Program-made: the position numbers and the translations under genes
The notes under the pieces: generated by a model
The model's input: the letters and a program-made list of their open reading frames with translations, nothing else
Databases searched by the model: none
What the model was told of the DNA's origin: nothing
Shown: positions 18,801 through 26,432 of the stretch, in pieces
How the letters are laid out: each line of letters opens with the position of its first letter
Position numbering within the stretch: the stretch's first letter is position 1
Source of the DNA: Gilvimarinus sp. DA14
Lineage (GTDB): Bacteria > Pseudomonadota > Gammaproteobacteria > Pseudomonadales > Cellvibrionaceae
Direction of reading: 5' to 3'
Assembly: GCF_024204685.1 (NCBI RefSeq)
Contig: NZ_CP100350.1
Span: 2,086,501-2,150,500 of the forward strand
Length of the DNA: 64,000 bases

Positions 18801-18912
18801 CTGCCTGACTGGAATTAGTTTGGGCAAGCACCCCACTGCTGAGTGTGGCGAAAGCCGATGAGGCAATTGCCGAGGCAATGAGTTTACGTTTGAAATTCTG
18901 TTTCATTCTCAT
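15853..18912 (-). CDS. TonB-dependent receptor, probable glycan importer
   Basis: A 1019-residue outer-membrane receptor. The signal peptide ends at GVLAQ (about residue 31). A TonB-box-like EEVVVTGIRASL follows at 44-55. The plug (about 60-180) contains LAESLQRITGVSISRENGEGS and VRGLGPDFNLVTLNGRQMPG, and the beta-barrel ends in the terminal-Phe strand ARYNIGARYTF. It belongs to the TonB-Xanth-Caul type (TIGR01782), common in bacteria that import oligosaccharides. It heads the cupin-halogenase-AraC run and lies upstream of the GH16 enzyme. It probably brings the beta-glucan oligosaccharides released by that enzyme into the periplasm; this is inference from neighbourhood. Confidence 0.92.
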   Translation of the reverse strand: MRMKQNFKRKLIASAIASSAFATLSSGVLAQTNSSQADEDVMLEEVVVTGIRASLERSMDMKRDTSGVVDAISAEDIGKFPDTNLAESLQRITGVSISRENGEGSKVTVRGLGPDFNLVTLNGRQMPGATIGATYASGSRSFDFGNLASEGVQAVEVFKTSRSDVPSGGMGATINIVTPKPLEIDSKASVGVKGVWDESAPDSELTPEISGIYSNSFADGKIGIAVTGSYQERKGGFANATNGGGWTGVPGSVVQDWGGQEGVDWLWGGIDFLGGTHRNQPEDGDVYGVPQQVGYAFGEFERTRTNGQLTLQFAPTDDLTATVDYTYSQNEFSQTYHDLGAWFGWGGQDTIFTDNPSPGVQTPELYSERSGGGDLTMGVGVEKTRAENNSIGLNIEWNPIEPLTLGLDAHSSEAKLGPDSPYGNSSGISVTSYSRDRTTLNTRGEVPALVVDLTNSQGGSDILLQDLQVSGSWFRESHSEHKIKQVQFDGNWEFNDNLNVDFGVAWTEGEFNSGFSDNLRDTWGGLGSPGDVPAEFFTAATVTDHFSGSFGETTQEEMNFLGGSNTQVINQRWEADFYQLRDFASENYRDGNGKASCADGSTWYCSADPDTFQQIIETTNSAFVQANFTTDIGSMAFYANAGLRYEETDVEAPYTGFDYQPLRWVSNNEIYMRPVEGSARTVNAEGSYDFILPSLDLRLDVLENVTVRASYSESIARPDWLQLVGDSYNEQARVDGVDASAGNPGLEPYQSDNIDLSLEWYYGDASYASVGYFRKNVSKFISSINSPVEGPLDNTPNPAAGERAQAAWDSGIARSDSGAVRQYIYDNFADPDTAYMDANGNIIIVGIAGEDPNATVHYNTFFNSDREVTIDGIEANIQHTFGESGFGFIANYTMVDENIGYDLLDLDAAQTPITGLSDTANLVAFYDKNGLQARIAYNWRDSFLAAVAQGGLGNSPLFVDEYSQIDMNVSYDVTDNLTVFVEGLNLTEENGRNYSRSTNQIVGYYEGYARYNIGARYTF

Positions 18913-19222
18913 GGAGCTGATCCTCGAACCATTATTGTTATGTCATAAGCCGGACCGCAGAGCCTGATGAGCCAAACTCTACTCCCGGCCGAACCGGAGC
19001 CAATATCTGCCGCACGGCGAAAAGCGTCGTCCCACTTTGACGGTGATCGCTAACATGGCGTGTCTCACTTTTCCCCGCCGCAAGTGGGACTGTTTTTTTA
19101 TTTAAATATCAAAAGCTTAGGTTTGTCACACAATTAAGGTAAAACACAGATTAGAAACGTAAAAAACGGCTGTTTAGCGTCGCTACTGGCGAGAATTCAT
19201 CCTGTTTCAGGGGCAGACAAAC
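18913..19222 (-). promoter_or_regulatory. Receptor upstream region with repeated CAAAGTGGGAC words
   Basis: No gene lies here. On the minus strand there is CAAAGTGGGACGACGC at about 19027-19041 and a weaker AAAAGTGAGACACG at about 19059-19073. On the plus strand there is CAAGTGGGAC at about 19081-19090. The outer two form an inverted pair about 45 nt apart. Similar words lie before the GH16 gene, which makes this the best candidate control region for the glycan locus. Confidence 0.5.
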
Positions 19223-19250
19223 AAAAACCGGGGCCTGTTTGACCCCGGCT
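19223..19250 (-). terminator. Terminator of the GlsB-like gene
   Basis: The stem CCGGGG (19228-19233) / CCCCGG (19243-19248) has a 9-nt loop. Flanking A residues at 19223-19227 give a T run on the minus strand. It lies 36 nt after the stop of the GlsB-like gene. Confidence 0.75.
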
Positions 19251-19285
19251 TTTGCGTTTACTGAAGCGCCAAAAGGCCGCGACTG

Positions 19286-19537
19286 TTACGCTTTTTTAAT
19301 CAAAGATATTAAGAAGAGCAAGATGACCGCGCCAAGGGTAGCGGTAATAATGGAGCCGATTAGACCACCTGCGGTAATACCCAAAAGGCCAAATACAAAG
19401 CCGCCGATTAAAGCGCCGACTATGCCGACCACTATATTCCCGAGCAGACCAAAACCGCGGCCCTTCATTAACTGGCCCGCGATCCAGCCCGCCAGAGCGC
19501 CGATAAGTAGAAAAATAATAATGGCTGTAATATCCAT
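19286..19537 (-). CDS. GlsB/YeaQ/YmgE-family stress-response membrane protein
   Basis: An 83-residue, very hydrophobic and glycine-rich protein of the transglycosylase-associated (YeaQ/YmgE) family. It has three membrane segments and the family pattern GALAGWIAGQLMKGRGFGLLGNIVVGIVGALIGG. Relatives are induced by acid, osmotic or general stress; the molecular function is unknown. A strong ribosome-binding site (CAGGAG) precedes the ATG, and the gene has its own terminator. Not part of the glycan locus by orientation or spacing. Confidence 0.9.
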   Translation of the reverse strand: MDITAIIIFLLIGALAGWIAGQLMKGRGFGLLGNIVVGIVGALIGGFVFGLLGITAGGLIGSIITATLGAVILLFLISLIKKA

Positions 19538-19799
19538 AAAAACACTCCTGTTATATGCGGTTAATGGGTTAGCTTAGTTAGCCTATACCATGAACAGCAC
19601 CGCTCCCATGTCAGGGTTAAACCTAATCACCATAACCAACAACACTCATATAGCCATAAGCTTTGGGGAGTGCGACACTGTTCAGCGTGAATTCAGCGCG
19701 AGGCTCTACACTGTTAAACAGGGCCAAATACCCTGAGGAGCAAAACACCCATCCAGGTGTCTGACAACGGCATGGAGCACACGCTTTAGGGCAGATACT

Positions 19800-21020
19800 A
19801 TGAATACATCGATACCCAAAATCTTCGCTTTTGTGCTGTTAGTGATCAGCATAACAGCGCAGGCCGCGAGCGAATTTAGCAGCGAGCGACGCCAGCAACT
19901 TCTAGCCCCTGTCGCTTTGTATCCTGATACAGTTCTCACCCATATCCTGATTGCCTCTACCTACCCGTTGGAAATTGTGCAGGCCGAGCGCTGGCTACAG
20001 TCGCGCAAAGGTTTGTCCGCCGAAGAGGCGGTCAACGCGGCAGAAAACGAGCCCTGGGACCCGAGCGTAATAGCTCTACTGGCCTTTCCCGAGCTACTCT
20101 CACGCATGAGTGAGGACTTACTCTGGACTCAAGAGCTGGGCGAAGCTTTCCTCGCGGACGAAAAAGCCACCCTGGCCGATGTACAACAGCTGCGCCAGCG
20201 CGCCTGGGACAACGGCAGCCTTGCCGACATGGAGCACCAAAAAGCGAGCCTTGAGGACCGACAAATTATTATTCAGCCGACCCGGCGCGAAGTGGTGTAC
20301 GTACCCTACTACGACACCCGGGTGGTGTACGGTAGCTGGGGCTGGAACGCCTACCCGCCGGTTTACTGGCCGCGTCCACCGCGCTATAGCGGCGGTTTTT
20401 ACTGGGGCTTTTCCGCTCCGGTGGGTGACTGGTTTTACTTTGGCGGCTTTCACTGGAGCCATCGCACCGTGGTGATCAGCCACAGCCGCCCCTACTACCA
20501 CTATCGCCATCGCCATTACGGCTATCACCCCCGGGTGGAGCACTGGCGCCACAACCCGCACCACAGACGCAATGTGCACTATCGCCACCAAGGTGCAATA
20601 CCACAGCAGCGCCTGAACGCCTTCGAGCAGCGCGGTCGCATCAACTCGGACCAACACCGGGAGCAGGTGCAGCGCCAACTGCGCCACCACCAAAGCCGTA
20701 TAGACGCTGTTTATGGCAACAATAAACAGCCACGTGCAGACAGAAGCCCAGCGCCCAAGCAGCATTCAAGAGAGTCGCTGAGCCGCACCCAGCAGTTACA
20801 ACGTCAGACGATTAAGCGCACCGAAATCCAGCGCAACAATCCGCGTACACAGGTGATTGAACGCAATACCAACCGCCTGCAAAGCCAGCCTCGCATGCAC
20901 AGCGACAGCCGCCCCAAGGTTAACCGCCAGCCGGCGCCCAGTCGCTCGGTGGAGCGCAGCCGCTACAGCAACGGCAATCAGCGCTCGGGCCCCGGCGCGC
21001 GTGGTGGGCGGTTTGACTGA
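19800..21020 (+). CDS. DUF3300 secreted protein with His/Tyr-rich tail
   Basis: A 406-residue protein with a signal peptide ending AQA (about residue 22). Residues about 28-190 match the DUF3300 pattern (LLAPVALYPDTVLTHILIASTYPLEIVQAERW...PWDPSVIALLAFPELLSRMSEDLLWTQELGEAFLADE). The region 200-290 is rich in Trp, Tyr and then His/Arg, and the last 130 residues are polar, basic and low-complexity. Function is unknown. The His-rich stretch could bind metal ions, which is inference only. AGGGCAG precedes the ATG. Confidence 0.85.
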   Translation: MNTSIPKIFAFVLLVISITAQAASEFSSERRQQLLAPVALYPDTVLTHILIASTYPLEIVQAERWLQSRKGLSAEEAVNAAENEPWDPSVIALLAFPELLSRMSEDLLWTQELGEAFLADEKATLADVQQLRQRAWDNGSLADMEHQKASLEDRQIIIQPTRREVVYVPYYDTRVVYGSWGWNAYPPVYWPRPPRYSGGFYWGFSAPVGDWFYFGGFHWSHRTVVISHSRPYYHYRHRHYGYHPRVEHWRHNPHHRRNVHYRHQGAIPQQRLNAFEQRGRINSDQHREQVQRQLRHHQSRIDAVYGNNKQPRADRSPAPKQHSRESLSRTQQLQRQTIKRTEIQRNNPRTQVIERNTNRLQSQPRMHSDSRPKVNRQPAPSRSVERSRYSNGNQRSGPGARGGRFD

Positions 21021-21070
21021 GACGCCGCAGTTTGCCCTGCGGTGTGCTGCCCAGCGCGACAATCCCCCCC

Positions 21071-22849
21071 CTAAACTAACTTTGCTGGGTTAGCCGCCTG
21101 AACTTGCATGGTTTGCCCACGCTCGGCCTGTAGCTGGTAGCCCGCAGCCTTAACCGAGCTGACAAACTCCCACTGGGCCTCTACCCGCTCTCGGGTGATA
21201 TCCAGCAGCAAAAAGCCGCGATCTCCAGCGTTCAGATATTTAAGTCCGGCCACCAAATCCACAATACCCGCCTCGGTTTGCGCATAAGCTGGGGCGGGAA
21301 TGGCTAGGTACTCTTCCAGACCGGGCGAGCTGACCGACGATGTCGCCAGCTCCACCCCCACTGTATTACCTGCAGCGTCGCTTAGCTCGCTGGCCCACGC
21401 ATTGTGAGTGTCACCGGCCAACACCACTAGTTTCGCGTTAGTCTCACGGGCGATCTGGTACACCGCCTCGCGGGCGGCGCCGTAGCCATCCCAGGCGTCC
21501 AAATTATAGGGCACAGCCGGGGCCTGCAGCAGGGCCACGACTTCGGGCGTCAAGCGATCCTGGTTGGCCTGCAGGTACGTCAGTTCTTCATCAGCGAGGG
21601 TTGGATCGCCGGCTTGAGCGCGCGCAGCCAGTTGTGCCAGTGCCCCCAGCTCGGCGTAATCAGGTATGGCCAGCTGCTGGGTGGCAATGGCAAAAGGCAA
21701 ATACATTTGCCCCATTAATACCTGCTGGCCCAGCAGCTGCCAGGTAGCGCTGGAGCTGGCCATAGCCGAGCGCAACCAATCGAGCTGGGCACTGCCCAGT
21801 AACTGGCGTGAGGGGTCGTTAATATCGGCAAACAGGCCTTCAAAATCAAACGCGCCGCTGGTCGCGTCGAAATAGTCGGTAATCACCAACGGTTTGGCGC
21901 GCGCTTCGTTACGGGTGTCCAGCATTAGCAGGTTAACCAAATCACCCCACTCAAATTGGCGGTAAATACTCGAGGGCATGGCCAACTCATCACTGCTCAT
22001 GGCTCCGTCCGGGCGAATGGGTAACCATTCAAAATAGGCGCGCATGGCCGCCAGTTTGCGCTCGTTAAAGTCGCCCTCGCCTTCGTTGTGATTCTCGGCG
22101 CCGCCGTCGTAGGTGTCATTGGCGATTTCATGGTCATCCCACACCACCAAGAAGGGTGCGCTGGCGTGCACCGCCTGCAAGTCGGCATCGCTGCGGTACT
22201 GGGCATAACGCGCGCGGTAGTCGTCTAGAGTAAACAGCTCGCCGGCCGGCACAGACTCACGCCCCATAGCCGCAGCCTGCTCTGAGGCGTAGCCCCCGGC
22301 GCCGTATTCGTAGATGTAGTCACCCAGGTGCAGCACCAGATCCAGATCGCGCTTGGCAAGCTCAGCATAAACATGAAAATATCCGGCCGGGTAATTAGAA
22401 CAGGACACCACCGCCAGGGTTAAGTGCTCGCTGGTTAAATCGGGCAGGGTGCGGGTCTTGCCAACCGTAGAAACCGCGGCAGCCGTGCGAAAACGATAGT
22501 AGTACTGGGTATCGGGGCTCAAGCCGCGCACATCCACTTTTACCGTAAAATCGCGCGAGATGTGTGCCTCGCCGGACCCCTCGGCCAATACATTATTGAA
22601 CTCGGCGTTATCGGCCACCTCCCAACTCAAGCGCACAGTTTCGGCGGCAGAATCGCTGGGCGTTACCCGCGTCCACAAAATAACGCTATCGGCCAACGGA
22701 TCGCCCGAGGCCACGCCGTGATCGAAGCTGCCAAAACCAAGTGAGTCATCGTCATCGCTGCCGCAACCTGTCAGCGCGCTTGTGACATAAAGTCCACCCA
22801 AACCCAACAGACCGTTGCGGATAAAACCACGTCTGGATACATCTGGCAT
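21071..22849 (-). CDS. PhoD-like alkaline phosphatase / phosphodiesterase, Tat-exported
   Basis: A 592-residue enzyme of the PhoD family. It begins with a twin-arginine signal (SRRGFIRNGLLGLGGL) and a Cys after TSALTG, so it may be a Tat-exported lipoprotein. An N-terminal beta domain (about 40-130) is followed by the metallophosphoesterase part. Its metal-binding motifs are LHLGDYIYEYG, VVWDDHEIANDTY and VLAGDTHNAWASEL. PhoD enzymes use Fe/Ca to release phosphate from mono- and diesters in the periplasm or outside the cell. AGGAG precedes the start. No Pho box was recognised. A MITE-like element follows the upstream side of the gene. Confidence 0.9.
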   Translation of the reverse strand: MPDVSRRGFIRNGLLGLGGLYVTSALTGCGSDDDDSLGFGSFDHGVASGDPLADSVILWTRVTPSDSAAETVRLSWEVADNAEFNNVLAEGSGEAHISRDFTVKVDVRGLSPDTQYYYRFRTAAAVSTVGKTRTLPDLTSEHLTLAVVSCSNYPAGYFHVYAELAKRDLDLVLHLGDYIYEYGAGGYASEQAAAMGRESVPAGELFTLDDYRARYAQYRSDADLQAVHASAPFLVVWDDHEIANDTYDGGAENHNEGEGDFNERKLAAMRAYFEWLPIRPDGAMSSDELAMPSSIYRQFEWGDLVNLLMLDTRNEARAKPLVITDYFDATSGAFDFEGLFADINDPSRQLLGSAQLDWLRSAMASSSATWQLLGQQVLMGQMYLPFAIATQQLAIPDYAELGALAQLAARAQAGDPTLADEELTYLQANQDRLTPEVVALLQAPAVPYNLDAWDGYGAAREAVYQIARETNAKLVVLAGDTHNAWASELSDAAGNTVGVELATSSVSSPGLEEYLAIPAPAYAQTEAGIVDLVAGLKYLNAGDRGFLLLDITRERVEAQWEFVSSVKAAGYQLQAERGQTMQVQAANPAKLV

Positions 22850-22947
22850 CTGAACTCTCCTGCAAGTTAGATCATGGGAGTATCAACGCCGGGGGTGACA
22901 AGTAAATGACAGCCCCGGCGAGCGCTGGGGCCGAACAAGGTCAGTTA

Positions 22948-23295
22948 GGGCTGTTAACACTAATTAAATGCGCCTGCTGGAAGCCAGTTTTGTCTCCAGC
23001 TAGGCGTCGTGAGCGCAGTTTGGTTATTCCAAATAAGCGAAAGCTGGCCCCGCGAGCACAGCGAGTGCTTTGGGTCTCGGCAACAACGCTGGGGGCATAA
23101 CTGGCTCCAGCCCTTCGGGTTGCGGCTAAAAATCCGCCACTCTGCGTCGCCTGCATGGACGCAGGTGAGGCGCGAGAGCAGGATGCGGTAAGCTTTGCTC
23201 GTCGTTCATTTGGAATAACCAAACCACTCTCCTCGCGCCTTGATTGGCAAATTTTTAGTGGCAACAGGCTGCATCTAATTAGTGTTAACAGGCCC
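22948..23295. mobile_element. MITE-like element with imperfect terminal repeats and TA flanks
   Basis: A 348-bp non-coding element between phoD and the aquaporin gene. Its ends are inverted copies: left GGGC-TGTTAACACTAATTA (one base missing), right GGGCCTGTTAACACTAATTA. TA lies on both outer sides (22946-22947 and 23296-23297). A second, perfect 16-bp inverted pair (TTTGGTTATTCCAAAT, 23019-23034 and 23208-23223) is nested inside. No transposase is encoded. The TA flanks fit Tc1/mariner-type (IS630) MITEs, which is inference. Confidence 0.65.
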
Positions 23296-23299
23296 TAGA

Positions 23300-23992
23300 T
23301 TAAGCGGCTTCGTCTTTGCCAATAAAGCGGTACACCAGTGCACCCAACACACCACCGACAATGGGCGCCAGCCAAAACAGCCATAGCTGCGCCACCGCCC
23401 AGTCGCCGACAAACACGGCCACCCCGGTGCTACGCGCCGGATTAACCGAGGTATTGGTAACAGGAATACTGATTAAGTGAATCAGGGTCAGACACAAGCC
23501 AATCGCAATCGGCGCCAGCCCCGCCGGAGCCCGTTTATCCGTCGCCCCCATAATGACCACCAAAAACATCATGGTCATTACTACCTCACAGACTAAAGCC
23601 GCAGTAAAACTGTAGCCACCGGGAGAGTGCTCAGCGTAGCCGTTGGAGGCAAAACCCGCCGCCACATCAAACCCCGCCTGGCCACTTGCAATAACGTAGA
23701 GCACACCGCCGGCGACTATACCGCCCAACACCTGAGCGGCAATATAGGGGGCCAGTTGCGAGGCCGCAAAACGGCCACCCGCCCACAAACCAATAGACAC
23801 CGCCGGATTTAAATGACATCCGGAAATATGACCGATGGCAAAGGCCATGGTCAGTACCGTTAAACCAAATGCGAGGGAGACGCCCAGCAGGCCGATTCCC
23901 ACGTCGGGGAAAGCGGCGGCCAGCACGGCACTGCCGCAACCACCTAAAACTAACCAAAATGTTCCTACAAATTCCGCTGCATACTGTTTCAT
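23300..23992 (-). CDS. aqpZ: Aquaporin Z-type water channel
   Basis: A 230-residue MIP-family channel. The ATG at 23992 ([13 protein letters not shown]) is used because AAGGAA lies just upstream and this is the family N-terminus; the open frame extends 17 codons further. Both NPA boxes are present (HLNPAVS and SVNPARS), as is the six-helix pattern. The length and the His/Arg-type filter context ([16 protein letters not shown]) fit AqpZ water channels rather than glycerol facilitators. The stop codon lies a few bases from the right end of the MITE-like element, so its 3' end was the insertion target. Confidence 0.93.
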   Translation of the reverse strand: MKQYAAEFVGTFWLVLGGCGSAVLAAAFPDVGIGLLGVSLAFGLTVLTMAFAIGHISGCHLNPAVSIGLWAGGRFAASQLAPYIAAQVLGGIVAGGVLYVIASGQAGFDVAAGFASNGYAEHSPGGYSFTAALVCEVVMTMMFLVVIMGATDKRAPAGLAPIAIGLCLTLIHLISIPVTNTSVNPARSTGVAVFVGDWAVAQLWLFWLAPIVGGVLGALVYRFIGKDEAA

Positions 23993-24126
23993 TTTCAATT
24001 CCTTTGTAATCCCTGAAAGCCGCTGGCGCGGGCTCTTAATCATTACTCCAAAGTCGTTGAAACACCAACTAAATTATTCATCGTAAGTACTCACTGGCGT
24101 CGGAATATTAAAATTGAGCCGCCCAC

Positions 24127-24140
24127 TGTAATCGGTTACA
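24127..24140. promoter_or_regulatory. LacI-type operator-like palindrome before the GH26 gene
   Basis: TGTAATCGGTTACA is a near-perfect 14-bp inverted repeat with a central CG, the usual layout for LacI/GalR-family operators. It sits 70 nt before the mannanase start. An additional 8-bp inverted repeat (TTCCGGCC, 24142-24149; GGCCGGAA, 24175-24182) follows and could fold in the 5' leader. No LacI-family gene lies in the window. Confidence 0.5.
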
Positions 24141-24209
24141 CTTCCGGCCGCACGAGCTTACCTCAATAAGAAAAGGCCGGAACCCTCTGGCGCTAACGAG
24201 AGAATAATT

Positions 24210-25691
24210 ATGAGAGCAAACCTAATCAGAGCACTTGCCCTGGCATGCACAACCATTGTCTTGAGCGCCTGCGGCAGTAGCGGTGGCGGCAGCACTCCGG
24301 ACAATCCAGTGACAGGTAGCTCGTCTACCCACCCGGTAATCAGTTCATCATCAAGTATGGCGAACACAACAAGTAGCTCTAGCAGTTTGTCCTCCGCAGC
24401 TTCTTCCCCGGGCGGCCATAGCGCTATCATCCCCAACGCCGCCAGTAACGGCAGCCCCTACTGTCGCTACAGCGAGGCAGACGACGGCTGGGGCTGGGAG
24501 AACAGTCACAACTGTGTGGTGTATCAATCGGCCGCCGATCCGGGCGCGGGCGAGTTTGGTCACTGTAAAGTGGGCTCAGAGGAAATTTCCTACTGCGAAA
24601 GCAACGAGGGAGACTGGCAGATCGACGGCTCCGGCGTGTGCATCGCCTACGATTTTTGCCCCGGCAACAAAGCTAAAACCCAAGCACCGATGAGCACCCA
24701 GCTGGTGACTGCCAACGCTAGCGAGACCGCACAACAGGTATTTGACTACCTACAAAGCGTTTGGGGCGAAAAAATGCTGAGCGGCCAGATGGACTTAACC
24801 TGGGCGGACGATGTGGATATGCACCAGCGGGTGCTGAACGATACCGGTAAATCCCCAGCAATCATGGGCTACGACTTTATGAACTACGGCGCCTACGCCA
24901 ATGGTTCGGGCCTGACCCAAACTGAAGAGGCGATTGAGTACTGGAACCAAGGCGGCCTGGTGACTTTTGCCTGGCACTGGCGCGATCCATCAGGTGAAAC
25001 CAAGAACTTTTACGCCAGCGAAGACGATGCGAGTAAAAACGCCGCCTTTACCATTCCCGTCGCCAACGGCGAACTGGACACCGCCAGCGAAGCCTTTACC
25101 GCGCTTGAGCGAGATGTAGATCTGATAGCCGGCGAGCTGCAAAAACTTGAAAACGCCGGCGTGCCTGTCTTGTGGCGCCCGCTACACGAGGCTGCCGGTG
25201 GTTGGTTCTGGTGGGGTCGGGCGCGCACCGACGGAGTGCCTGCGGCTTACGCACAAAAACTGCTGTGGCGTTACATGTTCCAACGCCTCACCCATTATCA
25301 CGGCCTGAACAACTTAATTTGGGTGTGGAACGGGCAAAACGCCATTTGGTATCCGGGCGATGACGTCGTCGATATTGTCAGCACCGATATCTACGATGGT
25401 GCGCAAAACTATGAGTCGCAAAAAACCTTATACGACGTCACCAAAGCCTATCCGCACCGGGAAAAGATGGTCGCCCTGAGTGAGAACAGCAATATCCCAG
25501 ATCCAGATGCCATGGCGACCGACAATGTCTGGTGGCTGTGGTTTATGGTGTGGAACGACGGCGCCTTAGACACCATGGACGACCACGCCAACAACTTCTG
25601 GACCGGCGAGTACTACAACACCGATGCCCACAAAAAGCATGTGTATGAGCATGAGTTAGTGATTACTCGGGATGAATTGCCGGAGTTTTGA
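24210..25691 (+). CDS. GH26 beta-mannanase lipoprotein with CBM10-like domain
   Basis: A 493-residue lipoprotein: signal peptide with lipobox LSAC (Cys 21), a Ser-rich linker (about 40-68), then a Cys/Trp region about residues 78-150 with CBM10-like CRYSEADDGWGWENSHNC. The GH26 catalytic domain covers about 165-485. Glu327 in WRPLHEAAGGWFWWG fits the acid/base and Glu425 in ALSENSNIPD the nucleophile. GH26 enzymes cleave beta-1,4-mannans. Surface anchoring suggests the enzyme acts on mannan fragments at the outer membrane, as with cell-bound Cellvibrio mannanases. The gene stands alone behind a LacI-type operator-like site. Residue numbers were derived from codon positions. Confidence 0.92.
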   Translation: MRANLIRALALACTTIVLSACGSSGGGSTPDNPVTGSSSTHPVISSSSSMANTTSSSSSLSSAASSPGGHSAIIPNAASNGSPYCRYSEADDGWGWENSHNCVVYQSAADPGAGEFGHCKVGSEEISYCESNEGDWQIDGSGVCIAYDFCPGNKAKTQAPMSTQLVTANASETAQQVFDYLQSVWGEKMLSGQMDLTWADDVDMHQRVLNDTGKSPAIMGYDFMNYGAYANGSGLTQTEEAIEYWNQGGLVTFAWHWRDPSGETKNFYASEDDASKNAAFTIPVANGELDTASEAFTALERDVDLIAGELQKLENAGVPVLWRPLHEAAGGWFWWGRARTDGVPAAYAQKLLWRYMFQRLTHYHGLNNLIWVWNGQNAIWYPGDDVVDIVSTDIYDGAQNYESQKTLYDVTKAYPHREKMVALSENSNIPDPDAMATDNVWWLWFMVWNDGALDTMDDHANNFWTGEYYNTDAHKKHVYEHELVITRDELPEF

Positions 25692-25696
25692 TGCTC

Positions 25697-25728
25697 GCGT
25701 CAGACTTCGGACGCCCGTCGTCTGACGC
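25697..25728. repeat. GTCAGAC/GTCTGAC inverted repeat after the mannanase gene
   Basis: GCGTCAGAC (25697-25705) pairs with GTCTGACGC (25720-25728) around a core containing a further GGACG/CGTC pair. It lacks a T run in the direction of either flanking gene. It resembles two other intergenic words, at 39726-39755 and 41683-41705. Confidence 0.5.
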
Positions 25729-25739
25729 TAAAAAACAAC

Positions 25740-26288
25740 TTACCTCCCATACATCGCGGTAAAGCTGGCCTCGCCGATTTTATTGGCGTTAATCATAAAA
25801 CCAATCAGCGCGGCACTGGCGTTTTCCGGCACTTGCAGGGTCTCGGTGCCCAGCGCGTAGAGGGTAAATTCATAGCGATGAGGTTCGTCCCCTTCGGGTG
25901 GGCAAGCGCCACCAAACGCTTTAACGCCGTAATCTGAAGGCCCCTGGCGAGCGCCCCGGGGCATCTTATCGCCGGCTTCGGTGCCAGCCCCGGCTGGGAT
26001 TGCGCTTACCTCGGCGGGGATATTAATCACCTGCCAATGCCACCAGCCAGACCCAGTGGGAGCATCGGGATCGTACACGGTTAACGCGTAGCTTTTGGTG
26101 CCCTCGGGGGCGCCGGACCAGTTAAGTGCGGGCGATACATTCTCGCCACTGCAACCAAAACCGTTGAATACCTGAGCGGAGGTCAGAGTGCCACCGTCGG
26201 TGACCGCAGGACTACTTAGGGTAAAGCTCTCGGCAGTCGCATAGCCGCTGCTCGCTAAGACCAACGCGGCAATCGCTTGTTTCCACAT
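25740..26288 (-). CDS. Secreted PEBP / YbhB-YbcL family protein
   Basis: A 182-residue phosphatidylethanolamine-binding-like protein of the bacterial YbhB/YbcL (Raf-kinase-inhibitor-like) group. It has a signal peptide ending ATAES. Family landmarks are NVSPALNWSGAPEGTKSYALTVYDPDAPTGSGWWHWQVINIPA, GARQGPSDYGVKAFGGACPPEGDEPHRYEFTLYAL and the Tyr-rich end. The anion-binding DPDAP and GxPHRY-like motifs are present. The bacterial function is uncertain. An AAGGAGATAG ribosome-binding site precedes the ATG. It is convergent with the mannanase gene and probably unrelated to it. Confidence 0.9.
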   Translation of the reverse strand: MWKQAIAALVLASSGYATAESFTLSSPAVTDGGTLTSAQVFNGFGCSGENVSPALNWSGAPEGTKSYALTVYDPDAPTGSGWWHWQVINIPAEVSAIPAGAGTEAGDKMPRGARQGPSDYGVKAFGGACPPEGDEPHRYEFTLYALGTETLQVPENASAALIGFMINANKIGEASFTAMYGR

Positions 26289-26432
26289 AACTATCTCCTT
26301 GTAATAATGACGCGGGACAACGGGTGCTTTAAAAGCTTACCACCCCATTAAAGGTCCCGAACCCTGTATGATTGGGCAAACAAAAACTATACCGTTAAAC
26401 ACAGTTCACCCACCAGCCCCGGAGGCTGATCA

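Noticed and set aside
25697-25728. Terminator of the mannanase or PEBP gene
   Set aside because: The stem is strong, but there is no T run after it in the direction of either gene; better explained as a repeat.
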